A DNA stretch of 64,000 bases from Candidatus Kryptoniota bacterium (lineage in GTDB: Bacteria; Bacteroidota; Ignavibacteria; Kryptoniales; JAKASW01). The notes under the pieces were generated by a model. That model ran no database searches. It saw nothing but the letters and a program-made list of their open reading frames with translations, and was not told the DNA's origin. Position numbers and translations under genes: made by a program. The DNA lies in assembly GCA_024641705.1 (NCBI GenBank), contig JAHECO010000009.1, forward strand, positions 1-64,000, read 5' to 3'. This document shows positions 10,121 through 20,481 of the stretch, in pieces (positions within the stretch are counted from its first letter, which is position 1; each line of letters starts with the position of its first letter).

Positions 10121-11404
10121 ATGCAGATAGAAGTCCTGATGCCTAAGATGGGAGAGAGCATAACGGAAGGCAAGATTGTAAAGTGGCACAAGAAACCCGG
10201 CGAGAAGATCGAACGGGACGAGGTGCTCCTCGAGATCAGTACCGACAAGGTCGACACGGAGATTCCATCTTCGGCTTCCGGAGTACTCTCCAAGATAGTA
10301 GTTCAGGAACAGGAGACCGTTTCAGTCGGATCCGTCATAGCATACATAGACACTTCCGGGGGCGCCGGTGCAGCTGTCATGGCTGCAGAATCTCCTGTCG
10401 AAAAGAGTGTTCCGGAGGAAGAATCCGTGGCGACCGCTGAGCCGGCGGTTTCAGGCTCCACCACGAACAAAGTGTCGCACGGCCACAACGGGGACAGGTT
10501 CTACTCGCCGCTTGTCAGAAGCATGGCCAGGGCGGAAGGTATTTCACCAGAAGAGTTGACCACTCTTGCCGGCAGCGGGACCGGCGGAAGAGTCACCAAA
10601 GAGGATATTAGAAAGTACCTGAGGAATAGGTCTCACCACGGGACCGGGCTTCCGAAACATCTGCAGAAACAACAGTTGGAAGTTTCGAAGACCTCCTACG
10701 ATTCCAGAAGGGAAAACGTTATCCCGATGGACAACATGCGGGAGCGGATCATAGAACACATGGTCAGCAGCCGCGACACATCCGTCCACGTCGCCGCCAT
10801 TACCGAAGTCGACATGACGAAGATTGCAGATTATATCGCTCGGCACGCGGACGAGTTTAAAAAGAACGAGGGTTTCAAACTCACGTTCATGCCCTTCATT
10901 GCCCACTCGTGTGTCAGGGCACTGAAGGATTTCCCGCTGGTCAACAGCAGCATCGACGGGAATAAGATTGTGCAGCACAACTATGTGAACCTGGGGATAG
11001 CAGTCGCCATCGAAACGACCGGATTGCTCGTACCAGTGGTCAAGGGAGCGGATGAGAAGAACATCACCGGACTCGCGAGAGCGATCCGCGACCTGGCCCT
11101 CCGGGCCCGCACGAAGAGGCTGACCGGGGACGATATCGTCGACTCGACGTTTTCAATTACGAACTACGGTGTTTTCGGAAACCTGATGGGCACGCCGATA
11201 ATCAATCAGCCGAACGTTGCGATCCTCGGTGTAGGCGCCGTGAAAAAGAGGCCGGTGGTCATACACGACGCGATAGCGATCAGGCAGATGGGATTCCTGA
11301 CGCTTTCCTTCGATCACAGGCTTGTCGACGGCGCTCTCGGAGGGCAATTCCTAGAAAAGATTGTTTACTATTTGGAACACTTCGACACAGAACAGATTTT
11401 TTGA
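10121..11404 (+). CDS. 2-oxoacid dehydrogenase E2 (dihydrolipoamide acyltransferase)
   Basis: Lipoyl domain [15 protein letters not shown], peripheral subunit-binding domain, catalytic [19 protein letters not shown]. Confidence 0.92.
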   Translation: MQIEVLMPKMGESITEGKIVKWHKKPGEKIERDEVLLEISTDKVDTEIPSSASGVLSKIVVQEQETVSVGSVIAYIDTSGGAGAAVMAAESPVEKSVPEEESVATAEPAVSGSTTNKVSHGHNGDRFYSPLVRSMARAEGISPEELTTLAGSGTGGRVTKEDIRKYLRNRSHHGTGLPKHLQKQQLEVSKTSYDSRRENVIPMDNMRERIIEHMVSSRDTSVHVAAITEVDMTKIADYIARHADEFKKNEGFKLTFMPFIAHSCVRALKDFPLVNSSIDGNKIVQHNYVNLGIAVAIETTGLLVPVVKGADEKNITGLARAIRDLALRARTKRLTGDDIVDSTFSITNYGVFGNLMGTPIINQPNVAILGVGAVKKRPVVIHDAIAIRQMGFLTLSFDHRLVDGALGGQFLEKIVYYLEHFDTEQIF

Positions 11405-11406
11405 CC

Positions 11407-12291
11407 ATGATAGATATCAGCGACAAGGTAATCGACAAAGAGAAACCGCAGCCGCGAAGGCCGGAATGGATTCGCGCGAAACTCCCGTACGGCGAGAGCT
11501 ACACAAAGTTACTCGGACTAATGAGAGGAAAGCAGCTTCACACGGTCTGTGAAGAGGCTCGCTGTCCAAACCTGGGTGAATGCTGGGGAAGGGGCACAGC
11601 GACTTTCATGATCCTCGGCGATGTTTGTACGAGGAGCTGCGGATTCTGCGCGGTCAAGACAGGCCGGCCGACCGAGCTCGATATCGACGAGCCGAGAAGG
11701 GTCGCCGACGCCGTGGCCTCTATGAAGCTGAACCATGTCGTCATCACCTCGGTCAACCGTGACGAGCTCAAGGACGGCGGCGCATCTATCTTCGCTGAGA
11801 CTATCAGGCAGATAAGAATCCGCCAGCCGAAGTGCAGGATCGAAGTCCTGATCCCCGACTTCAGAGGCGACAGAATGGCCATGGATATCGTTGTGGACGC
11901 GGCGCCCGAAATCCTCAACCATAATCTCGAGACAGTTCCGAGGCTGTACAGCGTCGTGAGACCGCAGGCCAAATATGAGCGGTCACTTGAGGTTCTGAGA
12001 TATTTCAAAGAACGCGGTCTGGTGACGAAGACCGGCGTGATGGTAGGAATCGGTGAAAGACCCGAAGAGGTACTTGATGTTATGAAGGACATGAGAAAGT
12101 CCGATGTCGATATACTGACCGTCGGACAGTACCTTCAACCAACGAAGGAGCACCTCCCGATTGACCGGTACGTCACGCCTGACGAGTTTGCGATGTACAA
12201 GAGTAAGGGATTGGAAATGGGATTCAAATATGTTGAGTCCGGTCCACTGGTTCGAAGCTCGTACCATGCTGACGAACAGATCGTCATTTAA
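11407..12291 (+). CDS. lipA: Lipoyl synthase
   Basis: [39 protein letters not shown]: both cysteine clusters of LipA. Confidence 0.97.
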   Translation: MIDISDKVIDKEKPQPRRPEWIRAKLPYGESYTKLLGLMRGKQLHTVCEEARCPNLGECWGRGTATFMILGDVCTRSCGFCAVKTGRPTELDIDEPRRVADAVASMKLNHVVITSVNRDELKDGGASIFAETIRQIRIRQPKCRIEVLIPDFRGDRMAMDIVVDAAPEILNHNLETVPRLYSVVRPQAKYERSLEVLRYFKERGLVTKTGVMVGIGERPEEVLDVMKDMRKSDVDILTVGQYLQPTKEHLPIDRYVTPDEFAMYKSKGLEMGFKYVESGPLVRSSYHADEQIVI

Positions 12292-12314
12292 TACACAAAC
12301 GGAGAACGAAATAG

Positions 12315-13334
12315 ATGAGCGACTACGCTGTTGAAGCGAATAAATCAGAAGGATCTCTGAAAGAAGAATACCTCAGCCTCGGCAGAGCAAAACTCGTCGA
12401 GATGTACCGCACCATGGTCTTGATACGGCGGTTCGAAGAGGCCGCTGCAAAGGCGTACAGTATGCAGAAGATCGGAGGATTCCTCCACTTATATATCGGC
12501 CAGGAAGCCGTGGCCGTCGGCTCGGTAGCCGCCATACGTGAGGACGACTACCTCATAACCGCGTACCGGGATCATGGTCACGCGATAGCGCGGGGAACCG
12601 ATCCGAAGATTCTCATGGCTGAGCTTTTCGGGAAGTATACCGGCTCCAGCAAGGGGAAGGGCGGCTCGATGCACTTCTTCGACGTGGTGAGGAACATGCT
12701 CGGCGGACATGCGATTGTCGGCGCCCAGATACCGCTCGGTACCGGAATAGCCTTCAAGTCGAAGTACCGTAAGGAGGACAGGATTTGCCTTACCTATATG
12801 GGCGATGCGGCGATGAACCAGGGTGCTTTTCACGAGGCTCTGAACCTTGCCGCTCTCTGGAAGCTTCCGGTGGTGTATATCGTTGAAAACAATTTGTACG
12901 GAATGGGGACCGCGGTAGACCGCGCGTCGGCTGTGACGGATCTGTACAAGAGAGGATGCTCGTACGGTATCGAAGGCATGGTGGCCGACGGGATGAACGT
13001 CTTTGCAGTGTACGATGCGGTTAAGGAAGCCGCGAAGAAAGCGCGGGAGCTTAGCCTTCCCACACTTCTCGAGATTCGTACCTATCGTTATCGCGGGCAT
13101 TCGATGTCGGATCCCGATTCCGTCTATCGTACCAAGCATGAGGTAGAAGAAGAGAAGAGGCGCGACCCGATAGAGCAAATGAAGAAGTTCCTTCTCAGCG
13201 GTAAGATCGCGACTCAGAAGGAAATCGACGCTGTCGATGAAGATGTGAAGAAACTCGCAGCGGAATGCGTGGAGTTCGCGGAAAATAGTCCTGAGCCTCC
13301 GCTGGAGTCCATGTACGATGATATCTATGTCTGA
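12315..13334 (+). CDS. pdhA: Pyruvate dehydrogenase E1 component alpha subunit
   Basis: GGFLHLYIGQEAVAVG, TPP motif GDAAMNQGAFHEALNLAALWKLPVVYIVENN, RYRGHSMSDPDS. Confidence 0.93.
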   Translation: MSDYAVEANKSEGSLKEEYLSLGRAKLVEMYRTMVLIRRFEEAAAKAYSMQKIGGFLHLYIGQEAVAVGSVAAIREDDYLITAYRDHGHAIARGTDPKILMAELFGKYTGSSKGKGGSMHFFDVVRNMLGGHAIVGAQIPLGTGIAFKSKYRKEDRICLTYMGDAAMNQGAFHEALNLAALWKLPVVYIVENNLYGMGTAVDRASAVTDLYKRGCSYGIEGMVADGMNVFAVYDAVKEAAKKARELSLPTLLEIRTYRYRGHSMSDPDSVYRTKHEVEEEKRRDPIEQMKKFLLSGKIATQKEIDAVDEDVKKLAAECVEFAENSPEPPLESMYDDIYV

Positions 13335-13447
13335 AAAGTCAAACCTGTCCTGATGACAGGTCAGGAAGTCAAATGTCAAAAGTCAAAAGGCAGCCGCTCG
13401 ACGGCTGATCGCCGAAAGCTGAAAGCTATTATCAGGAGTTTCAATTA

Positions 13448-14428
13448 ATGCCGGAAATTACATTTAGAGAAGCCATAAACCAGGCCCTGGCGGAGGAAAT
13501 GGAACGCGACGATTCTATCTTCATCGTCGGTGAAGAGGTCGCGAAATATCAGGGTGCTTATAAGGTGACACAGGGGCTGTTGCAGAGATTTGGTGAAGAT
13601 CGCGTGATCGACGCGCCGATTTCAGAGGGCGGCTTCACGGGCCTCGGCGTCGGCGCTGCCATGGTTGGCCTTCGTCCCATAGTCGAGGTAATGACTTTCA
13701 ATTTCTCGTTAGTGGCGATCGACCAGATCATCAACAACGCGGCGAAGATGCGCCACATGTCGGGTGGACAACTGAAAGTCCCGATGGTCATCCGCGGCCC
13801 GAACGGCCCGGCTCACCAGCTTGCTGCCACCCATTCGCAGGCGCTGGAGAGTATTTACGCGCACATCCCCGGCCTGAAGGTCGTGGTGCCCGGTACGCCG
13901 AAGGACGCGAAAGGGCTACTTAAATCCGCGATCAGAGACGATAACCCCGTAATCTTCATGGAAAGCGAAGTGATGTATGGTTTAAAGGGGGAAGTGCCCG
14001 AAGGTGAATACACGATCCCACTCGGCAGGACCGACGTGAAGCGGGAAGGGAAAGATGTCACGATCATCGCGTACGGGAAGACGGTGAATCTCGCCATGAA
14101 GGCGGCCGAATCTCTGGCGGCCGAGGGAATCGATGCCGAGATTGTCGACCCAATGACGGTCCGCCCGCTCGATGATGGCCCGATAATCAACAGCGTTAAG
14201 AAGACAAATCGGTGCGTTATAGTGTCGGAAGCGTGGCCGTTTGCCAGCGTCGCGAGCGAGATCGGATTCCGTGTCTCTTCAAAGGCCTTCGACTATCTCG
14301 ATGCTCCGGTCGAACTCGTTACGGCGGAGGATGTCCCGATGCCTTACAACAAGAATCTCGAGCACAACGCCTTGCCGACTCTCGAAAAACTCATGAATGC
14401 CGCTCGAAGAGCGCTCTATAAAAAGTGA
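13448..14428 (+). CDS. pdhB: Pyruvate dehydrogenase E1 component beta subunit
   Basis: FREAINQALAEEMERDDSIFIVGEEVAKYQGAYKVTQGLLQRFGEDRVIDAPISEGGFTGLGVGAAM. Confidence 0.94.
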   Translation: MPEITFREAINQALAEEMERDDSIFIVGEEVAKYQGAYKVTQGLLQRFGEDRVIDAPISEGGFTGLGVGAAMVGLRPIVEVMTFNFSLVAIDQIINNAAKMRHMSGGQLKVPMVIRGPNGPAHQLAATHSQALESIYAHIPGLKVVVPGTPKDAKGLLKSAIRDDNPVIFMESEVMYGLKGEVPEGEYTIPLGRTDVKREGKDVTIIAYGKTVNLAMKAAESLAAEGIDAEIVDPMTVRPLDDGPIINSVKKTNRCVIVSEAWPFASVASEIGFRVSSKAFDYLDAPVELVTAEDVPMPYNKNLEHNALPTLEKLMNAARRALYKK

Positions 14429-14438
14429 GGATTGACTG

Positions 14439-15680
14439 ATGGCGATTAAGATTCAAATGCCCAAACTTAGCGACACGATGGATACGGGCAGGATCATCAG
14501 GTGGCTGAAGAAGGAGGGCGATAAAGTATCGCCCGGCGACGTGCTTGCGGAAGTCGAGACCGACAAAGCCAACATGGACATGGAAGCTTACGACGAGGGG
14601 ACTCTCCTCAAGATCTTGGCGAAGGAAGGGGACCGCGTTCCGATAGGCGGTCTGATCGGAGTTCTCGGGAATGCAGGTGAGGACGTCTCTTCTTTGCTGA
14701 GCGAATCGGTCGGAGCGACCTCGAAGAAACCGGCAGCGGAGAGTCCAGCCTCCGGAACCGCAGCCGCGAAAGAGATGGTCGCTGCCGCGACGGCCGCGCC
14801 TCAGCCTTCGGGGCACACGGCTTCCAAGGGCAACGGGCGGCTCAAGGTGTCTCCTCTTGCCAGAACGCTGGCTAAGGACAGAGGCATAGACCTCGGAAGC
14901 GTAAAGGGTACCGGTACCTCCGGGAGGATTGTCAAACGCGATATAGAATCTTTTACACGCCCCGGCGCGAAAAAGTCGACGTTCGTAGTGTCTACCGGCG
15001 AATACCGGGATGAGCCGCTTACGATGATGCGCGAAGCGATCGCAAAGCGTCTTAGCCAGAGCAATGTGGATGCGCCGCATTTCTTCCTCACCGTTGAGGT
15101 AAACATGGCAAACGCTATAGCATTCCGCGAGTCCCTCAACAAATTTGACGAAGACAACAAGATCAGCTTCAACGACATCATCGTAAAAGCTTGCGCCGTG
15201 GCACTCAAGGAACATCCGCAAGTCAATGCCACATTCATGCGTGATAAGATCAGGATGTTCGGCGACGTCCACATCGGCGTTGCAGTAGCTATCGATGACG
15301 GTCTTATCACGCCGGTTGTGCGGGATGTCGACAAGAAGGGTTTGTCGGACATATCCATCGAGTCGAAGGATTTGGCCGCCCGCGCGCGTGCGAGGAAACT
15401 TAAACCGGAAGAATACGGCGGCAGTACCTTCACGGTCAGTAACCTCGGCATGTTCGGAGTTGACGAGTTCACCGCGATAATCAATCCTCCCGAGGCTGCA
15501 ATTCTTGCTGTCGGAAGCATTGTCGATAAACCCGTCGTAGAAGACGGGCAGATCGTGATCGGCAAGCGAATGAGGATGACTCTTTCATCTGATCACCGCG
15601 TGGTGGACGGCGCGATAGCGGCCAGCTTCATGCAGACTCTCAAGAAAGTACTGGAGAGTCCGGCGTCGCTGGCGCTGTGA
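14439..15680 (+). CDS. pdhC: Pyruvate dehydrogenase E2 (dihydrolipoamide acetyltransferase)
   Basis: Lipoyl domain MPKLSDTMDTGRIIRWLKKEGDKVSPGDVLAEVETDKANMDMEA; catalytic LSSDHRVVDGAIAASFMQTLK. Confidence 0.93.
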   Translation: MAIKIQMPKLSDTMDTGRIIRWLKKEGDKVSPGDVLAEVETDKANMDMEAYDEGTLLKILAKEGDRVPIGGLIGVLGNAGEDVSSLLSESVGATSKKPAAESPASGTAAAKEMVAAATAAPQPSGHTASKGNGRLKVSPLARTLAKDRGIDLGSVKGTGTSGRIVKRDIESFTRPGAKKSTFVVSTGEYRDEPLTMMREAIAKRLSQSNVDAPHFFLTVEVNMANAIAFRESLNKFDEDNKISFNDIIVKACAVALKEHPQVNATFMRDKIRMFGDVHIGVAVAIDDGLITPVVRDVDKKGLSDISIESKDLAARARARKLKPEEYGGSTFTVSNLGMFGVDEFTAIINPPEAAILAVGSIVDKPVVEDGQIVIGKRMRMTLSSDHRVVDGAIAASFMQTLKKVLESPASLAL

Positions 15681-15858
15681 GAATGTTGGACACCGGAGAG
15701 TGAAGATATCCTCGCCGATCCGTCTGAACCCCGTACGATTGATTTATCTCCCGACTGACTTTGAATGCATATATCATTGATTCTCGCGAGGGCTAGCTGT
15801 AAGAGCGCAGCACGCGTTGAATAGATTTTTTCCATCGAACCACTGAGAGGGGTACATT

Positions 15859-16719
15859 ATGTTGACTTATGTCCAGGGAATAGTGCTTGGGATTTTGCAG
15901 GGGATATCTGAACTATTTCCAATTTCCAGCCTTGGACACAGCGTGATCCTGCCCCAGCTGCTCGGCTGGACGCTCGATCAGAAGAGCCCCTTCTTTCTCA
16001 TGTTTCTTGTGGCGACCCACACCGCTACTGCTTTGGTGCTTCTTCTGCTTTTCCGGAAGGACTGGGTGCGAATAATCAAGGGATTCTTCCGGTCGGTGAA
16101 GGGACGGGGACTGAGTGAGTCTGATGCAGATGCGAGGCTTGCGTGGCTCCTGATTTTAGGCACCATACCCGCAGGCCTTGTGGGCCTGCTCTTCAAGCAT
16201 TTTATCCGTGTCCAGCTCCTTTCGGGATATTCTGCGGCGGTCTTTCTCACGCTTAACGGCGTACTCCTCTTCGGCGCGGAGATTCTGGGACGGAAGGCGC
16301 CTTTGAGTAATGCGGTCGACAGTGATCAGCGGATCTCCCGAATGTCCTGGTGGCAGGGGTTCAAGGTTGGACTGATGCAGGTGCTGGCTCTTATGCCCGG
16401 GTTTTCCAGAACCGGTTCTACGATAGCAGGATCGCTCCTGGTCGGTCTTTCGCACGAGGATTCGGTCAGATTCTCGTTCCTCCTTTCGACACCGATCATC
16501 GCCGCAGCAGCGGCCCTGGAGCTGCCGCAGCTTGTTGCTTCCGGCAACTTCTCGGCGATGGGAGTGTCTCTCGCAGGCGGGCTCTGCGCGGCACTCTTTT
16601 CTTTTCTTTCGGTGAAGTTCCTGACCGCATACTTCAAGGCTGAAAACAGAAAGCTGACGCCTTTCGCGGTCTACTGCATAGTAGTGGGAGTCGGATCTCT
16701 CCTTTATTTCATTCGTTGA
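15859..16719 (+). CDS. uppP: Undecaprenyl-diphosphate phosphatase family protein
   Basis: Polytopic; GILQGISELFPISSLGHSVILPQLLGW and MPGFSRTGSTIAGSLLVGLSHEDSVRFSFLLSTPII are UppP/BacA motifs. Confidence 0.88.
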   Translation: MLTYVQGIVLGILQGISELFPISSLGHSVILPQLLGWTLDQKSPFFLMFLVATHTATALVLLLLFRKDWVRIIKGFFRSVKGRGLSESDADARLAWLLILGTIPAGLVGLLFKHFIRVQLLSGYSAAVFLTLNGVLLFGAEILGRKAPLSNAVDSDQRISRMSWWQGFKVGLMQVLALMPGFSRTGSTIAGSLLVGLSHEDSVRFSFLLSTPIIAAAAALELPQLVASGNFSAMGVSLAGGLCAALFSFLSVKFLTAYFKAENRKLTPFAVYCIVVGVGSLLYFIR

Positions 16720-16824
16720 TCTGGCGTCGCGCAAGGGGATGGCCTGAGGGAGTGGTCGATTGCCGGATCGGGGGAAAGAATTGAAGATTTACGACCGCGA
16801 GCTTATATTACAGCGTAGCAATCA

Positions 16825-16898
16825 GGGCCCTTAGCTCAGTTGGTTAGAGCAGCTGACTCATAATCAGCGGGTCGGGGGTTCAAGTCCCTCAGGGCCCA
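16825..16898 (+). tRNA. tRNA with CAU anticodon (elongator Met or lysidine-modified Ile2; not resolved)
   Basis: GGGCCCTTAGCTCAGTTGGTTAGAGCAGCTGACTCATAATCAGCGGGTCGGGGGTTCAAGTCCCTCAGGGCCCA: paired acceptor, D, anticodon (ctCATaa) and T arms; no encoded CCA. Confidence 0.96.
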
Positions 16899-17500
16899 CA
16901 AGGAATTTCCGCAAATCAAGTCGACCAGTGGGATTTTTTGTTCCTCCATCTCTCGGGGTCACAACATATAGAATTCCATTCCGATTCATATTCCGACACG
17001 ATTCGATGTTTTGGTGCTTTCACTACAGGTAGACGTGGGAAGTCGAGCGAGGAGAATCAGGCTGGGTACCAGCATGAAGTACTCGGGCTGCGATTAGATC
17101 AGTATACCTTTCGAGGGATTAACGTGTACCATGCTCAAGACTTGGGTTGATTTCAAATGCTCTATTGGTGCAAATGGCTTGCTATTGACTGGTCCTGCTC
17201 GGCAGCTTGCGACGCACCAGTTCCGAATAGGTTTGCCAATGCCTGTGCGGATCACTAACTTTTCGATAGTCACAATTTGGGCAGGTTGCCAGGAAGTATG
17301 AACATACTGGTCATTGTCACCGGCATCTTTTCTTTGTGCGGCGCGCTTTGAAAGATGGAGAGCGCTTCATGACCGAGCCGACAGTCTATCAGCGGCTTAA
17401 GATTTTCACATTTGCCGGGAATGCTGTGAAGCTTCAGTTTGTTCTGATGAAGAACTGACACTGTCCGGAACATGAAGTCACTGAAAGAAAAGGAGCCGAG

Positions 17501-18778
17501 TTGAGAAAATCAAAGGCAGTTGAGGATGCATACGCTCACGCAAGAGAGGCCTACGCTGAGCTGGGAGTTGACACAGACGGGGCATTAAGAAGACTGGATC
17601 AGGTGAAGATCAGCCTTCACTGTTGGCAAGCCGATGATGTCGGGGGATTAGAAACTCCCGGCGCAGCTCAGACGGGCGGTGGTATTCAGGTTACCGGCAA
17701 CTATCCCGGGAAAGCCACGACTCTTGCTGAGATCCGTCAGGACATCGAAATGGTCATGGGTCTCATCCCGGGCAAACAGCGCTTCAACTTGCACGCCATC
17801 TACGGCGACTTCGGAGGAGAAAAAATTGACCGGGACAAGATTGAACTCAGTCACTTTCAAAGTTGGATCGACTGGGCTAAGGGGCTGGGGGTCGGTCTGG
17901 ACTTCAATCCGACATGCTTTACCCATCCGCTTGCCGACGATGGCTTCACGTTATCCAGCTTGAACGAAAGCCGTCGCCGGTTCTGGATAGAGCATGTGAG
18001 GCGAACGAGAAGGATAGCATTGGAGATGGGGCGGCAGCTTGGCACTCCTTGCATCAACAATATCTGGATTCCCGATGGATCTAAAGATACACCGGTCGAT
18101 CGAAACAGGCATAGGACGTTGCTGAAGAGTTCCCTCGACGAAATCTTTGCCGAGGAGTATCCCGCTGAATACATGAGAGACTCTCTGGAAGGTAAGCTGT
18201 TCGGGCTGGGGGTGGAGGCGATGACGGTGGGGTCTCACGAATTCTATTTCGGGTATGCCGTCAAGAACAGGAAAATGATTTGCTATGATACCGGCCACTT
18301 CCACCCGACGGAACAGGTAGGGGATAAGGTATCTTCGGCGCTTCAGTTTCTCGACGAGATTCTTGTGCATGTCTCAAGGGGCGTCCATTGGGACAGCGAT
18401 CATGTGGTAATCTTCAATGACGAAATTCAGTTGCTGGCACAGGAAATTGTCAGAGCCGACGCGCTTCAGCGGGTCCATGTCGCTCTGGACTATTTCGATG
18501 CCAGCATCAACCGTATAGGGGCTTATGTCGCAGGCGCGCGGGCCGCGCAGCTCGCGTTCCTCTACGCACTTGTCGAGCCGACCGCGAGACTGAGAGAGTA
18601 CGAGGAGTCCGGCAGGAATTTCGAGCGTCTGGCCCTTCTCGAGGTCGCAAAGGGGATGCCTTTTGGCGCGGTTTACGATTACTATTGCCTCGTGAACAAT
18701 GTCCCTGTTGGCATAGATTACATCGTTGACGTCACACGGTATGAGCGCGAGGTTCTGGAGAAACGCGATGGACGTTGA
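17501..18778 (+). CDS. rhaA: L-rhamnose isomerase
   Basis: VKISLHCWQADDVGGLE, FNLHAIYGDF, FYFGYAVKNRKMICYDTGHFHPTEQVGDKVSSALQFLDEILVHVSRGVHWDSDHVVIFNDEIQLLAQEIVR match RhaA. Confidence 0.93.
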   Translation: MRKSKAVEDAYAHAREAYAELGVDTDGALRRLDQVKISLHCWQADDVGGLETPGAAQTGGGIQVTGNYPGKATTLAEIRQDIEMVMGLIPGKQRFNLHAIYGDFGGEKIDRDKIELSHFQSWIDWAKGLGVGLDFNPTCFTHPLADDGFTLSSLNESRRRFWIEHVRRTRRIALEMGRQLGTPCINNIWIPDGSKDTPVDRNRHRTLLKSSLDEIFAEEYPAEYMRDSLEGKLFGLGVEAMTVGSHEFYFGYAVKNRKMICYDTGHFHPTEQVGDKVSSALQFLDEILVHVSRGVHWDSDHVVIFNDEIQLLAQEIVRADALQRVHVALDYFDASINRIGAYVAGARAAQLAFLYALVEPTARLREYEESGRNFERLALLEVAKGMPFGAVYDYYCLVNNVPVGIDYIVDVTRYEREVLEKRDGR

Positions 18779-18937
18779 GTCTCCCGCGAAATGTTTCGTG
18801 CGGTCGGTTGTTCCGGGAGACTTCTCTGCTCCGCGCATAAGTTCAGGCTGCCTTGCAAGCGTGATTCCAGGGAGAGGAGAGGCCTGTGCCGGCTTCCATT
18901 ACAAAATCCTTAAGCACAAAAGAGGAGGATTACAATC

Positions 18938-19765
18938 ATGGGAAAGAAACATCTAACTCCGGAACAGGTGAAATTCTACGGGGAAAAAGGTTATTTGATG
19001 GGTCTCCCACCGGTCTTCACGGCCGACGAAGTGAAAGAATTGAACCTGGGACTAGAGGAACTTCTGAAGCTCCTGCATAAAGGTGAGGATTCCAAGGAGA
19101 TCCGCGAATGGCACGAGACAAGCAGGTTTCTCTATGATATATGCATGAACGAGGCGGTGCTTGATTACGTAGAGAGCCTTTTGGGACCGAACTTCTTTAT
19201 GTGGGGATCCAATTTCTTCATCAAAGAACCGCGCACAAATTCAACCGTGGGTTGGCATCAAGATGCTTATTATTGGCCGCTTTCCCCGCAGGATTCAGTT
19301 ACGGCATGGATAGCATTCCTGGACAGTGACGAAGAGAACGGCGCAATGAAGGTTATACCCGGCTCGCACAAGGTGGGGATCCTGAAACACCAGAGGTCTA
19401 CGGCCACAGATTCTGTATTGACCCTGGAATGCGAAGGCGGACAGTTCAGAGAAGATACGGCAGTTTCCCTTGTTTTGAAGGCGGGACAGGTGTCGCTCCA
19501 CAACGACAAGATAGTACATGGATCGCCGGCAAACCGATCGGACAGACGTCGGATTGGTCTGACAGTCCGCTACTCGAGAACAGAGGTGAAGTGTGACCTG
19601 TCAGTGAATCCGTACTTCAAAACTTATATGTGCCGTGGAACCGACATGTACCATCATAATCCATCGGGTGAAATACCGGCAATGCAATTCCGTCGTCTTG
19701 AGCGCCAGCATGTAAGCGTGGAGGAGGCAGGGTATTCTGCGGAAAAGAAACTCTGGCAGAGATAA
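18938..19765 (+). CDS. Phytanoyl-CoA dioxygenase (PhyH)-family Fe(II)/2-oxoglutarate dioxygenase
   Basis: WHQDAYYWPLSPQDSVTAWIAFLDSDEENGAMKVIPGSH with later HNDKIVHGSPANRSDRRRIGLTVRY: HxD...H facial triad and distal Arg. Confidence 0.88.
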   Translation: MGKKHLTPEQVKFYGEKGYLMGLPPVFTADEVKELNLGLEELLKLLHKGEDSKEIREWHETSRFLYDICMNEAVLDYVESLLGPNFFMWGSNFFIKEPRTNSTVGWHQDAYYWPLSPQDSVTAWIAFLDSDEENGAMKVIPGSHKVGILKHQRSTATDSVLTLECEGGQFREDTAVSLVLKAGQVSLHNDKIVHGSPANRSDRRRIGLTVRYSRTEVKCDLSVNPYFKTYMCRGTDMYHHNPSGEIPAMQFRRLERQHVSVEEAGYSAEKKLWQR

Positions 19766-20011
19766 CGAATCTGCAACTCCCCTTGGGTGCCTGTTCTTTA
19801 TTGTTGACAGAGGTAGAGTTACCTGCGGTGATTTCCGGTTAGCTGGATAGAGGCCGGCCCGGTCCGGCGATGCGGATCGGGATTCAACTAAGGAAACATG
19901 TCTTTCTTGCATGAGGGGCATCCCTCCGCAGAGGGAGATAGCGACGATGAACCCGGGATGACTGTCCAACAAAAGACGTGAATATACCGCACCGATTAAG
20001 TCACGGCAGAC

Positions 20012-20040
20012 TTGACAAAAATGTCGACGCATGGTATTAT
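20012..20040 (+). promoter_or_regulatory. Putative sigma70-type promoter (TTGACA-17-TATTAT) at the head of leader copy A
   Basis: TTGACA at 20012-20017, 17-nt spacer, TATTAT at 20035-20040. Confidence 0.6.
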
Positions 20041-20050
20041 ACCAAAGATA

Positions 20051-20370
20051 AAACGCCATTTAATTAGTGAAACCACGAAGTATATCCCTCAGTCTCTCTT
20101 CTCCAGCATTAGACGCCCATGCAAGGAGCTAAGTTGCCGGATTTCTTTGCCTATCTAATCGGATCGGACAAGCAGACTCCCGCCAAAGACAGGTCGGAAT
20201 TTCAATCCGAGTCCAGAGGAGGAGTTTGCCGGCTTGGCTGCAGAAGGAAAGGAATTTCCGAAGGGGAATACCGGATCGTCACCGACCTCAGACCCTAATC
20301 GGGTATCGGGTCGGCACAGAGAACTGCTGTTTCATTAAGTCGCCAAATGTGACTTAGATGGCGAAGCTGT
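20051..20370 (+). other. Leader copy A: AAACGCCATTTAATTAGTGAAAC (20051-20073), ATTTC/ATCTAAT blocks, hairpin 20282-20314, AGATGGCGAAGCTGT (20356-20370)
   Basis: Ordered blocks shared with 30704-31046, upstream of the SDR gene. Confidence 0.5.
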
Positions 20371-20481
20371 GTTAAGGGGGGCTGATGGAATTTTTGACAC
20401 GGATACGATAATTTCGTGCAATCACGAATGGCTAACTGATCCTGATGAATCGCACACGAATATCGGTCGGGAGATCCTCGA

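Noticed and set aside
12489-13379. 296-aa minus-strand ORF
   Set aside because: Shadow of pdhA; His/Arg-rich with no family signature.
14391-15272. 293-aa minus-strand ORF
   Set aside because: Shadow of the E2 gene.
16938-17473. Short ORFs (70 aa +, 67 aa -) after the tRNA as integrase or regulator remnants
   Set aside because: No recognisable domain; treated as non-coding or degraded sequence.
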